NCBI RefSeq assembly: GCF_030269925.1
Contig: NC_085110.1
Coordinates: forward strand, 5,084,001-5,148,000
DNA: 64,000 bases
DNA from: Bombyx mori
Lineage: Eukaryota > Arthropoda > Insecta > Lepidoptera > Bombycidae
Reading direction: 5' to 3'
The notes beneath the pieces were generated by a model. That model worked only from the letters and a program-made list of their open reading frames with translations, had not been told where the DNA came from and searched no databases. A program made the position numbers and the translations under genes. Positions 23,364 to 33,667 of the stretch are shown here, piece by piece; the first letter of the stretch is position 1, and every line of letters begins with the position of its first letter.

Positions 23364-25094
23364 AAAAATACTTCATCACCGAATAGTTACTGATATAAGA
23401 CTAGGATACTGAAAAAAAAAACACGTTTATTTTGCTATTAAGACTTTGGTACAAGACAGTTAGCGTCCAGCTCGGCCGGCGAGACACGGTGGCACCGTTC
23501 GCATCAGCATTAAAATAAAAATAAGGGTGCCCATAAATACTACCGTACAATGAAAAGATATACGGTTATCGCAGCCAGTAAACTACATAGTAGGTACTAC
23601 GCACTAGTGTCCAGTAAGTAAATGTAGTATGGACGTGCATGTAAATATACCATGGAAAATTTTAATTAGATTTTAAACTCTCTACATATCGCCATAATTA
23701 TAATTTCAGTCTTGTTCTGGTGAATCCGGCAAAGTCACACAATAATCCATACTAATAAAAAAATTGCGAAAGGAAAAAGTTCAGCAATTTATCAGGTATT
23801 TCAGGCAAAACTAAAAACGGTTTTATATTAAAAATTAAAAAGGTTGTCACTTTTACATAACCTTGTTCTTTTTAACTTTTGGCCTCGAAAAGCTATTTTC
23901 CCTGCCTATCGGTCATCATAAGGCACATGTCGCCCGTTCTCCCTCAACGAAGTGGAAAGGCCATGCCTTCGTATTTCTGGCGCCACGAGGGCACAACGAA
24001 ATAAATAAGAAAGGCTTCAATCGCCGTCAACCCTAGCCCTACCCTTTTAAAAGCAAAATGATAGATGAACGACTTTCGTTGTGGCAACGCAACCGTGCGG
24101 TCGTCGGTGGGATATTTTTGACAGGTGACCTTTCTATATTGATGGATTTTGTACTCTTTAATTGCACAAAATACTAGCCGTAACTTACCTTTTATAACTA
24201 ATGTGACGAGTCGGAAAAAAAACAAATATTTTTCGATAAATACCAACAAAAAAAAATACCAACGCTTATGTACAGGATCCTTCTGAGGTCTGATTAAAAC
24301 TACATTAACGGTTTGATCCTGCATTAATTGGTAGATATTCGTGAAATTAAATGAAAAACAAAAAAATTCGGAGTTCAAAATATGTAAATGACAAAAGAAA
24401 ATGAGCAAGCACCAAACGTACATAAAAATGTTTTATTATTACACAAAACGTACACAAAAAAATTATTTTGTTAATAATTCCTTGTTTTCATTTATCAAAG
24501 ATTCAATATGTCGTGGTCGCCGATCTTAGAATATACCCCTATCGACAAATGCACTTTTATTAAAATAGAGTTCGCCGTGCACTCAATGTAAAGTATCGCG
24601 ATCCATTTTATACTGGCTATTTGGCAACCCCTTCGGTATTGCGTCGGATGAGAGGTTGCAGGATAAATGGATAAGTCGTGTCGCAGTGAGCCCGCTTCCG
24701 TAGTTCCGTTCGTATTATCGACTGCTAGAAGCTTGGTCGGCTGTTGTGTGCTGGGCTACAACGTGAGAAAAAAGGGGAAGTTACAAATGGTCGCCATCGT
24801 GTTTACTTTTTAAAGCGACGCAGCTTAAATAGCAGTAATTGCAAAAGTCAACTTTATAATTTTAAATTCCAATATAACCCCTTTTTTACACGCTTTATAT
24901 TAGCATCACTTGTATGTATGTTTGTATGTTTGTAACTGACTCCTTCAGACGCGATTTTGACCCACTTTAAGCGGCCAGATTTCATTCAAACTTTGTATAT
25001 TTATCGAGGACCGATGACAATTCAATTTAAAAAAAACATTGAAAAAATATATTGAAAAAATTCAAATTCAACTAAAAAATGAAAAAAAAAATAG
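23364..25094. other. AT-rich sequence, no gene supported
   Basis: A 159-codon minus-strand frame (23944-24423) is the longest here but is Phe/Tyr/Lys-rich without a domain. A segment at about 24.89-25.03 kb (CACGCTTTATATTAGCATCA ... GACCCACTTTAAGC) looks like a repeat end leading into the inverted repeat that follows. Confidence 0.3.
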
Positions 25095-25260
25095 TTAAAA
25101 AAAACTAAAAAACACGCTTTAAATAAAATTCTTTTTAAAACGCTTTTTTACAATAAAATATATTTTTTTACACTATATTCAATTTAAATTTATTAAAATT
25201 TATTTTCTATTTTTTAATTGAATTTTATATAAAGCGTGTTTTTTAGTTTTTTTAAACTAT
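25095..25260. repeat. Long AT-rich inverted repeat (hairpin)
   Basis: ACTAAAAAACACGCTTTAAA near 25105-25124 is mirrored by TATAAAGCGTGTTTTTTAGT near 25229-25248. The arms extend through AATAAAATTC/GAATTTTAT and the flanking A/T runs to about 38 bp, with a ~90-bp AT-rich loop. It could be a foldback element or the palindromic end of a DNA repeat. Confidence 0.55.
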
Positions 25261-25675
25261 TATTTATTTATTTAGGTATCCATATCAGGTGTATAGAATC
25301 ACTATTAAGGTGTTTAGTGATGATGTGGTACATTCCACGCTGAATTCGGACGTCATTTCAATTATTCTTGGTTCTTTTTGACGCCTTTTTTTTCTTTGAT
25401 ATGGTCCGTTTTTTGCGTTCATATCACGTTTCTTTTGTCTTCGAAGTTTAACGTAAGCAACTAGACATTATTCTATTATTATGTAGATTCTGGTACAGGA
25501 CTCATACAAAGTTTAAGGCAATTTTTTTTATTTTTCGAAGCTGTCCTACCATCGTTCGAATTACAGCAGAAGTAAACAGAAATTTATCATCTTCATCGGA
25601 GGTAGACAAAGGCATATCGTATACTGGGAGGCAGCCGTCATCCAAGGACATAATGATTTTTTTGGAATGAAGTTC

Positions 25676-26030
25676 CTTATGGGACGATGCGGAGGGGTAC
25701 CCTAACTGGGAAAAAACGTCCGCAACGTAAGATTTTTATTAGTAATACACACAGTGTACGACTCAACTTTGTAATAACCTACAAAAAATAACATATTTTT
25801 TTATCATTCATTGACCACGATCTCAGAGCGTTCGTTTGCGCAATACACTAAATCTTACGCAAACAACCGTGAATGAAATGTACCACAATAAGTTCGCACG
25901 TTACCGAATGACCGTGAGCTGTTGCGAAACCTCCAGTTTTATTTTCTTTATACCTCGAATAGAACTTTAAACTAATATTTTTTATAATAAGGAACTTTGT
26001 TCCTATCCGATGTACCACTATACCACACAT
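25676..26030. repeat. Repeat D, copy 1 (~355 bp)
   Basis: Shares CTTATGGGACGATGCGGAGG through to CCACACAT with 33315-33667 at high identity and in the same orientation. There is no coding potential of note. The ends look loosely inverted (TGGGAC...CGGA against GTACC/GTCCC), so it may be a MITE. The copies are similar enough to suggest recent activity. Confidence 0.75.
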
Positions 26031-26408
26031 CTTTTTATTTTGGCATGTAATTACATAGAAACTGAGCGTTAATGGATGAAAAAATAGACACGTCATGAAA
26101 TATTTTCTCGTCAAATTAATGTGAGTAGTGCATTTAGTTCCTCGTCATTAGTGCAATTTTTGCAGAGTGCCAGCGAAAACGTGTTCTATGCGGCTAATCG
26201 TCGGAAATTGTAGCCATTATCGGCGCACTCAGTTCAACTAAAATGATTATTGTTCGCACTAAAAGTAGCCAGCCATTTAGTGAATGATTGCTGGACGAGA
26301 GTGCCTGGTTTTCTTCGCAGTGGATGGAACAAAATGACATTTTTCTCTAAAGGCTATACAAATTTTCTCTAATCGTCTCTAATCATATCCAACCATTCAA
26401 AAAGCTAC

Positions 26409-26655
26409 CTTTTTTTTATTGCTTAGATGGGTGGACGAGCTCACAGCCCACCTGATGTTAAGTGGTTACTGGAGCCCATAGACATCTAAAACGTAAATGC
26501 GCCACCCACCTTGAGATATAAGTTCGAAGGTCTCAGTATAGTTACAACGGCTGCCCCGCCCTTCAAACCGAAACGCATTACTGCTTCACGGCAGAAATAG
26601 ACAGGGTGGTGGTACCTACCCGTGCGGACTCACAAGATGTCCTACCACCAGTAAA
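26409..26655 (-). repeat. Bm1 SINE, headless, inverted
   Basis: T-run, TTGCTTAGATGGGTGGACGA, to GATGTCCTACCACCAGTAAA. Confidence 0.92.
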
Positions 26656-27183
26656 AACCACTGTCACCTTTAATATCAAAACCAAAAAATAAGTTGAAAT
26701 TCTTGAATTTGAAAAACTTAGCTGAAGTTTATGATTAAAAAAAAACCTTAAATGTTTTCTGCACAAATTTAATAAAAACAACATTTACGAAGTATCTCTG
26801 TTCGAAGTACTCATAACCTCGTTAAGAACTCGCGTTAAAACTCGGGAGTAATCAACACTTACGGAGAGAAACTTAAAAAATACCTCTCGGTTGACATTAC
26901 CCTCGGTCCTCACAGCCCTTCGCTTCCGGTTATCGCAACACAAAGAGCCCTTCTCTCCCCGCACACCGCCCTGCGCGTACAGGAAGCACTACCCTTCTAT
27001 CGTAAGATCCTATGGTTATGCAAGAATTTTTTTTATGTTTCGGCCTTCAAAATCAATGTCAGATAATAACAGAACAACACCATGAATACAGTAAATTAGC
27101 ATTTGCGAAACATACATACATTACACGCGAAAACGAAGAAAAATGATCGTGGATGTTTTTTTTAGTTTACGCTTTTGCTCTAA
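26656..27183. other. AT-rich spacer
   Basis: Nothing recognised. Confidence 0.4.
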
Positions 27184-27430
27184 TCTATATATTCATACGT
27201 GAAGCAAAAACTCTGTACCCCTTTTTACGAAAATTGCGCGGATGGAGGAGTATGAAATTTCCCACACTTATAGAGAACATAGGGAAGAAGTGCAGATGCT
27301 AATATTTTTTTAAAATTATACATTAAAAATACATTAAATGAATAAAGAAAACATTACACACACTACCATGTATTTGACACAACACATACATATAAATATA
27401 TTCTTTGTGTATAGTCAATTTTTAATACAT
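27184..27430 (+). mobile_element. Helitron-like element, family H copy 3 (truncated)
   Basis: Starts TCTATATATTCATACGTGAA after an A, and follows the family to about the CACATACATATAAATATATT region. The CTAG end is missing. The sequence then passes directly into a Bm1 fragment at 27436. Confidence 0.65.
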
Positions 27431-27435
27431 CAATG

Positions 27436-27499
27436 TTCACGGCAGAAATAGGCGGGGTACTTACCCGTGCGGACTCACAAGAGGTCCTACCACCAGTAA
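27436..27499 (-). repeat. Bm1 fragment at the Helitron-like break
   Basis: TTCACGGCAGAAATAGGCGG to GAGGTCCTACCACCAGTAAA. It has neither the 3' tail nor the head, so it was probably not placed by a normal SINE insertion. Confidence 0.85.
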
Positions 27500-28077
27500 A
27501 TAGATATAAAGATTTATGCATTGGAATGTCAAAATTAAAGTTGTGTAAATGTCAGTTTTACTCAATAAAACTGAATAAGTTTCGAACGAATAAATAAAGA
27601 TAACAATAGAATGAAAAAAACTTTTAAAATCGCTGTTTGTTGCAGGAGTGACGAATTTATACCTGACGTCACGAATCGCGTGACTTATATAGTTTCCAAA
27701 TTTGAACACGTGCACTTTTTCAAAACATATATGGTAGATAATAAGAAGAAAGAATCATAGAAGATGAAGCTTTGAAACGACTAGACGTGTTATTGTAGTT
27801 CTAACCGATTTTATTTCTTATATGGTGTCAAGATTGTCTATACCAAGCCTTAAGTTACACTACCTTAATCAGTGAATCATAAGCTGTGAAACTGTGTAAA
27901 AATTATTGTTTAATATTGTGTTAAAACAGTGAATAAACCAAAAAATAATTTCAAAATTATATATTGATATAATAAAAAGAGGGTATGAAGAAGGTTTGAA
28001 GAACAAAAGATTGGACATTGAACTAACACAAAATTTAAACTTGAGTATATTCAATAAATTAGCAGGCTAATTTAAAG

Positions 28078-28153
28078 ATGCTGCGGTCAAGCGGTTAGTC
28101 AAACGAGTTTTATGCACCCGTCAGCTGCTCAGGCCTCAAGATCGAATCCTGCA
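28078..28153 (+). other. tRNA-like segment in the LINE leader
   Basis: CGGTCAAGCGGTTAG resembles a tRNA box A region, and GATCGAATCC, about 54 bases on, resembles box B, a normal tRNA spacing. The acceptor and T-arm stems do not pair, so it is not a functional tRNA. A T-run follows (TATTTTTTT), as in a pol III terminator. It lies about 120 bp upstream of ORF1. Confidence 0.4.
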
Positions 28154-28272
28154 AAGCACATATTTTTTTCCTTTTTTTCTTTTTGGCAAATACATTTATA
28201 ATTTTTATATATAGAACTAGTAATTAATTTCGACAGTAAGAATATAATTTGGGAAGATAAAAGAAGGGAAGA

Positions 28273-29349
28273 ATGTCATCAGTCCCAAAGATTTGTTCTG
28301 GATGTAAAAATAAACTTTCTAGGAAGGAATACATGATATGCTCCGCATGTGGCTTAGGTTATGATTTGTTATGTGCTAATATAACACCTAAATCTTACTT
28401 TCTTATGGATCAAGACCGTAAGAATAACTGGAGTTGTCAGGAATGTCGTAATAAGATACCGAAATCTGACAACACAAATACTCCTGCTAGAGCAGTGAGT
28501 CGATCCGCCACTTCTGATGAAGATAACGGTCTTGGAGAAGAAAGAAATATTACTTTGCGAACAAAAAAACAGAGCTCGAAATGTGACAGCGATGGATCCT
28601 ACGTTACTGAAGGACATTTACGTATCATTATTAAACAGGAGATAACAAAAACTATCAAACAACTAGTTTCTGAACACTTATCGAATATTTCCCAACAAAT
28701 AGCTGACTTCCACGAATCCTTAACATTTTTTAATAAACAATACGAGGAACTCAAGCAAATGGTAAGCGAGAGGGACGATACAATTTCTGATTTAGTTTCT
28801 AAAAACAATAATTTAACAATACAAGTGAAGAATTTGACAAATAGACTGGGGCAAGTAGAACAAAGCATGCGTTCCCCAAATATTGAGATCAATGGTATCC
28901 CTGAAAATAAATCAGAAAATTTAATAACGACTATTGAGCAGCTGGGTAGAATTGTCGGAAATCCTTTTGGCGACAGCGACATTCTCCACGTAACACGTAT
29001 TGCCAAACTTAATAAGGAGAATGACCGTCCTCGCTCCGTGATTATTAAACTACGTAGTCAGCGCCGTCGCGATGAGTTGCTGGCTGCTGTTACTAAGTTC
29101 AATAAGAAGAATTTAGACAACAAATTGAATTCAGAGCATCTAGGAATCGGGGGACCTCGTGTGCCAGTATTTGTATCTGAACATCTAACGCCGATAAATA
29201 AACACTTACATGCGGCCGCTCGTAAGAAGACAAAAGATACCGGTTTTAAGTTTATATGGGTGAGGGATGGTAAAGTTTTCGTAAGGAAAAATGAGCAGAG
29301 TCACGTTATATATATTAAAGACGAAGAAAGCTTAAAATTAATTGCCTAG
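28273..29349 (+). CDS. LINE ORF1 protein (PHD-like finger, coiled coil)
   Basis: This 358-residue protein is predicted to bind element RNA and accompany ORF2 in retrotransposition. The N-terminus has a PHD-type cysteine pattern (C8, C11, C23, C26, C34, C55, C58), but the position normally held by His is Asp31 (GYDLLC). A Ser/Thr/acidic linker follows. Residues about 118-200 form a heptad-rich coiled coil, likely for oligomerisation. Residues about 204-285 (from IEINGIPE) resemble the RNA-binding region of LINE ORF1 proteins. Residues about 293-358 (HLTPINKHLHAAARKK, FKFIWVRDGKVFVRKNE) match the C-terminal domain shared by insect LINE ORF1s and the FP-type protein family. The ATG at 28273 has A at -3 and no earlier in-frame ATG in an ORF. 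The frame is intact. It precedes ORF2 by 50 bp on the same predicted transcript. The domain calls are by eye. Confidence 0.9.
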   Translation: MSSVPKICSGCKNKLSRKEYMICSACGLGYDLLCANITPKSYFLMDQDRKNNWSCQECRNKIPKSDNTNTPARAVSRSATSDEDNGLGEERNITLRTKKQSSKCDSDGSYVTEGHLRIIIKQEITKTIKQLVSEHLSNISQQIADFHESLTFFNKQYEELKQMVSERDDTISDLVSKNNNLTIQVKNLTNRLGQVEQSMRSPNIEINGIPENKSENLITTIEQLGRIVGNPFGDSDILHVTRIAKLNKENDRPRSVIIKLRSQRRRDELLAAVTKFNKKNLDNKLNSEHLGIGGPRVPVFVSEHLTPINKHLHAAARKKTKDTGFKFIWVRDGKVFVRKNEQSHVIYIKDEESLKLIA

Positions 29350-29399
29350 TGTGATAACATAAATTTGATCAACTGATTTATAATAGATTTTTTTTAAAG

Positions 29400-32264
29400 A
29401 TGTCTGTAAATATATATTACCAAAACGTGCGCGGCTTGAGAACTAAGACAGAAGATATACTTAGGAATATAGCTGTTAATAAATTTGATCTAATAGTATT
29501 CACTGAAACTTGGTTAAATTGTAATGTTTTAAGTAGTGAATTTATGGACAAACGTTATGTTGTATATAGGAAGGATCGATCGTGTTCGACGAGCTCCAAG
29601 GCAGATGGAGGGGGTGTTATGATCGCAATATCTAAACATATCCCATCTTATAGGCACTTAGGTTGGGAAAGTACTGCTGAAGATCTATGGGTGTCAATCG
29701 ATATCAAAACTAACAACTTGATCAAGAAAGTTTCTATTTGCGCTGTTTACCTTCCCCCTCCAGTTTCCTTCGAGCACTTGTCTAGTTTTCTGGAAAACTC
29801 TACAAATGTTATCGAGCAATCTGATCAAGTGATAATTTTGGGTGATTTTAATTTGAGTCATATTGGTTGGTCTCAAAAGTCGGAAAGCTCTCCATGTAGT
29901 GCAATGAATTATGGATCTAAATTGGGACTTTCTCTTATTGATTTCATGTCAGTTAATAATTTATCACAATTTAATAACGTGAATAATGTGGATGGTAAAA
30001 TATTGGATCTTGTTCTTACTGATTTCAACGGATTGGAAGTTACTGAATCCAATAATGTATTGAGCAAAATCGACCAAAAGCATCCTCCTCTGTTAGTTTC
30101 CTTACCACAACATAGTCCCCATTTCCTCAAACCTATATTGAGACCCCGATACAACTATTTTCGAGCAGATTATAGTCAAATCGTATCCTACTTAATAAAT
30201 GTTAATTGGAGTGAAAAGTTAGAGGGGTGTCAAAATGTAAATGAAATGACTGACATATTTTATGATTTCATTTATACGGCTATTGATTTATTTACTCCAC
30301 GAACGAAGCCTGTGTCTACTAAATTTCCCCCATGGTTTACCAACTCTCTAATAAAGACTATTTCCGAGAAAAATAAAGTGAGGTATCGATTTAAGAAATA
30401 TAAAAATCCGCGCGACCAATTAGAATTTGAGCTCCTTCGAGAGCGTGTTCACAAATTGAGCGAGCAATGTCTTCATGTATATAAGAAGAGAATTGAAGTT
30501 GATATTTGTAGGAATCCTAAAAGCTTTTGGCGCTTCATCAAAGATAGACGAAATGGTGAGACTACTGTACCAGCAATTATGTACCAGGGAAACCAGATCG
30601 CATCTACCGGACCGCAAATCGCACAGATGTTCGCAAGTTGCTTTTCGTCAGTATTTAACAGAGATTCCCTAGCTGATTATGTAGACTTTTCTTTTAATAC
30701 AACTCCTGTAAGTCGTATTAACATATCAGAACGTGACATTCAACGCGCAATTAAAAAGCTAGACATGTATAAAGGTGCTGGACCAGATGATATTCCCCCG
30801 GTTTTTGTTAGACGTTGCGGCTCTGCTTTGGCTTTACCTTTGTCAATTATCTTCAACAGATCCTTAAATGATGGTGTATTTCCAGACATTTGGAAGAGCT
30901 CTAAAGTAGTCCCAGTATTTAAGAAAGGCGCCACAAGCAATGTTAGTAACTACAGACCAATTTCCATACTTTCATGCATTCCAAAGCTCTTCGAGTCACT
31001 TGTCTGTCCTTTTATTACACAGCATCTAAATAACTTTATTTCTGAACATCAACACGGGTTTAGAAAAGGCCACTCTGTTGAAACTAATTTAGTCTCATTT
31101 ACGTCTTACCTCTGCCGAGAAATTGATAGAGGTCTGGAAGTAGATACAATTTATATGGACTTTTCCAGTGCCTTCGATAAGGTCTGTCATTCTCGTTTAA
31201 TAAATAAATTACGAGGCTTTGGGATTGGTGGGTCGTTGTTGGAATGGTTTCGTTCGTATCTTGCAAAAAGACTCCAGTTTGTAGTGGTGAATGGTCATAA
31301 ATCACAGGACTACATAGCCATTTCAGGCGTACCACAAGGCTCCCATCTCGGTCCTGTACTGTTTTCGGCTTTTATTAATGATATAACTTCAGAAATACGC
31401 GACAGTCAATTTTGTCTTTTTGCTGACGATTTAAAAATATACAGAACAGTTACTTTACCAACAGACTCAGAACTTATACAATGTGATCTAGATAGAATAA
31501 ATGTATGGTGTAATTTAAATGGAATGACATTAAATACAAAAAAGTCCTATTACATAAAATTCTCTAAAAAACTAATCCCTGTGACATCCTGTTATGTACT
31601 GAATGGTGACATTCTGCAGCAAGTCAATGAAATTCGAGATTTGGGCGTGATTATGGATAACAAATTAACATTCAAAGCACATATTGATACAATTGTTATT
31701 AAAGCTGCCAGAATGCTGGGATTCCTAAAAAGAAATACTAAGGGATTTATGTCCTCAAACACTAAAATAATATTATATAACTCGCTGGTTCGCAGTCAAC
31801 TTGAGTTCGCATCAGTAGTTTGGGGTCCCCATTACGCTACTTACTCGCAGCGTATTGAAAGCGTACAGCGTGCATTCACTAGGCACTTGGCATTCCATTC
31901 TTCTAGCATATCTTACCGTACCACATATGATCTACGTCTTAAACATTTTAAAATGATATCGCTCGGCAACCGTCGTAGAATAATTAATATCATGTTCCTA
32001 AAAAAACTAATTTCCGGAAGCATAGATTGTAGCCACTTACTTCAGAAAATCAACTTTAGCGTTCCATACCACTGCCCACGGCATCCTATTACTGAAATTT
32101 TCCATATTCCCGCGAGTAGAACAAATCTCCTTAGATATTCCCCTTTATCAAAGATTTGTGGTGAATATAACCAAATATGTGCATTAATTGACGGCATTGA
32201 CATTTTTAACGACACGTGTCCTGGTCTCAAAAACAAACTAGTATCCAAGTTCCTTTGCTTATAA
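29400..32264 (+). CDS. LINE ORF2 endonuclease/reverse transcriptase
   Basis: This 954-residue enzyme nicks target DNA and copies the element RNA there. An APE-type endonuclease fills residues about 1-235: N9 in YYQNVRGLR, E36 in FTETWL, D149 and N151 in GDFN, DLVLTD at 203-208, and D225/H228 near the end. The reverse transcriptase follows from about residue 450: GPDDIPP, NYRPISIL, QHGFRKGHSVETN, D587 in IYMDFSSAFD, GVPQGS at 643-648, the catalytic FADD with D676 and D677, and LGVIMDNKLTF. The C-terminal region (FASVVWGPHY onward) is the usual thumb and tail. The length is normal for CR1/Jockey-group ORF2. There are no stops or frameshifts and all catalytic residues seen are intact. ORF2 is probably translated by reinitiation after ORF1. 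Confidence 0.95.
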   Translation: MSVNIYYQNVRGLRTKTEDILRNIAVNKFDLIVFTETWLNCNVLSSEFMDKRYVVYRKDRSCSTSSKADGGGVMIAISKHIPSYRHLGWESTAEDLWVSIDIKTNNLIKKVSICAVYLPPPVSFEHLSSFLENSTNVIEQSDQVIILGDFNLSHIGWSQKSESSPCSAMNYGSKLGLSLIDFMSVNNLSQFNNVNNVDGKILDLVLTDFNGLEVTESNNVLSKIDQKHPPLLVSLPQHSPHFLKPILRPRYNYFRADYSQIVSYLINVNWSEKLEGCQNVNEMTDIFYDFIYTAIDLFTPRTKPVSTKFPPWFTNSLIKTISEKNKVRYRFKKYKNPRDQLEFELLRERVHKLSEQCLHVYKKRIEVDICRNPKSFWRFIKDRRNGETTVPAIMYQGNQIASTGPQIAQMFASCFSSVFNRDSLADYVDFSFNTTPVSRINISERDIQRAIKKLDMYKGAGPDDIPPVFVRRCGSALALPLSIIFNRSLNDGVFPDIWKSSKVVPVFKKGATSNVSNYRPISILSCIPKLFESLVCPFITQHLNNFISEHQHGFRKGHSVETNLVSFTSYLCREIDRGLEVDTIYMDFSSAFDKVCHSRLINKLRGFGIGGSLLEWFRSYLAKRLQFVVVNGHKSQDYIAISGVPQGSHLGPVLFSAFINDITSEIRDSQFCLFADDLKIYRTVTLPTDSELIQCDLDRINVWCNLNGMTLNTKKSYYIKFSKKLIPVTSCYVLNGDILQQVNEIRDLGVIMDNKLTFKAHIDTIVIKAARMLGFLKRNTKGFMSSNTKIILYNSLVRSQLEFASVVWGPHYATYSQRIESVQRAFTRHLAFHSSSISYRTTYDLRLKHFKMISLGNRRRIINIMFLKKLISGSIDCSHLLQKINFSVPYHCPRHPITEIFHIPASRTNLLRYSPLSKICGEYNQICALIDGIDIFNDTCPGLKNKLVSKFLCL

Positions 32265-32620
32265 TTGATGAGAGAATGTCATTCTGATTACATTGCGCAG
32301 TCTGTTCTATATATTTATATTTTTTGCATTGCCGCGCTCGACTTTTTTAATTTTTTTATAGTTTTATAATTTTTATTTATAATTTTTTACTATATAAATA
32401 TGTGCATTATTTCTTATTTAGTAATCTGTGAAGTTAGTAGTGTGTGTAGTTAGCTCTTGTTTTCATGTTGTTTTCAAATATATATATATTGCTGTAACAT
32501 GTCATAGTGTGTTATAAGAGATTGCTGTACATGCCTGTAACTGGCTTACATACCAGTACTTAGTTTTATACATGTTAATTTTAAGCTTGAATGTTTTGTG
32601 TGTATTGCTGTTGGTGTGTC
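32265..32620 (+). other. LINE 3' untranslated region
   Basis: AT-rich, without an ORF, between the ORF2 stop and the repeat tail. Contains TATATATATATT near 32480. Expected to carry the signal recognised by the reverse transcriptase. Confidence 0.6.
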
Positions 32621-32654
32621 TAAATAAATAAATAAATAAAAATAAATAAATAAT
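32621..32654 (+). repeat. (AAAT)n LINE tail
   Basis: Eight AAAT-like units, with one AAAAT interruption, end the LINE. A microsatellite tail rather than a plain poly(A) fits CR1-like elements. Confidence 0.85.
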
Positions 32655-33314
32655 TATTCCATCAGAGTTTAAATCTCACCAAACCTTAATATTGCAACAA
32701 AATTTAAATAACAGTAGTTAAGAGCAAAAATGAAATATTTTGTTCCCCTAACGATGTAGCCTTAATAAAACTTCAAGACAAGGGTGGTAAGGGCGACCCC
32801 GGAAACGCTACTAATGCATCCGAATGCACCCGAGGTCACTATCCCTCACGCGAACAATTCATTAGCATTTTATCGCTGGAATAAATTTAGGCTTATTTAG
32901 CTTTTTATAACTGGAATATTCCTATTTTAAATTTTATTAGCGTGGAAGAGCAGAAGAATCACCTTACGACCAATTCAGTATTGATGAGTTTACGGATACC
33001 ATACTAATAAATTTTCACGTTAGTAAATTAAATAATAATTTATTTTTTAAAGGCACACAATCTCACGTAACCCATGTGTATTGCAACATGAATGTTACCG
33101 TCGACCGTGATGTCGAAGTTTCGACGGATAATAATATCCTAAATGTATGATGTACATAAATTTGGGTCATGTCCTACTGATTTGTAATATTACGTTATTC
33201 TTCGCTTTCATGGGAACAAGAAGAGCATTTTCTAACTGCTTTAAAAACAATTCAGTGTTTACATTGTTTTAAAAACAAGGGTTTTATCAAAATGTAAATG
33301 CTTTTAAATCAAAG

Positions 33315-33667
33315 GCTTATGGGACGATGCGGAGGGGTACCCTGACCGGGAAAAAACGTCCGTAACGTAAGATTTTTATTAGTAATGCACAGAGTGTACG
33401 ACTTAACTTTGTAATAACGTACAAAAAATAACATATTTTTTTATCATTCATAGACCACGATCTCAGATCTCGTTTGCGCAATACACTAACTCTTATGCAA
33501 ACAACCGTGTATGAAGTGTACCACAATAAGTTCGCACGTTACCGAATGACCGTGGGTTGTTGCGAAACCTCCAGTTTTATTTTCTTTATATATCGAATAG
33601 AACTTAAAATTAATATTTTTATAATAAGGAACTTCGTTCCTATCCGGTGTCCCACAACACCACACAT
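33315..33667. repeat. Repeat D, copy 2 (~353 bp)
   Basis: Direct copy of 25676-26030, with single-base differences and one small deletion near 33470. It lies 0.66 kb beyond the LINE tail, so the pair flanks the LINE. Confidence 0.75.

Larger units (their letters stand above)
27868..32654 (+). mobile_element. Two-ORF non-LTR retrotransposon, apparently intact
   Basis: Both ORFs are open end to end, separated by 50 bp, followed by a ~350-bp AT-rich 3' UTR and an (AAAT)n-type tail at 32621-32654. PHD-type ORF1 proteins and microsatellite tails are known from CR1/L2/Jockey-group LINEs, and I place it in that group without naming the family. The 5' boundary is uncertain. A TCAGT initiator-like site lies at 27870 and a tRNA-like segment at 28078. 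No target-site duplication is obvious. The copy looks young because no frame is broken over 3.9 kb of coding sequence. Confidence 0.85.

Noticed and set aside
23944..24423. 159-codon minus-strand ORF
   Set aside because: Phe/Tyr/Lys-rich composition expected from AT-rich DNA, no domain, no conserved start context, no neighbouring gene structure.
25676..33667. The two repeat D copies as LTRs of one retrotransposon enclosing the LINE
   Set aside because: TG...CA-like ends exist, but there is no gag-pol, primer-binding site or target duplication, and the LINE between has its own tail, so the pairing is probably coincidental.
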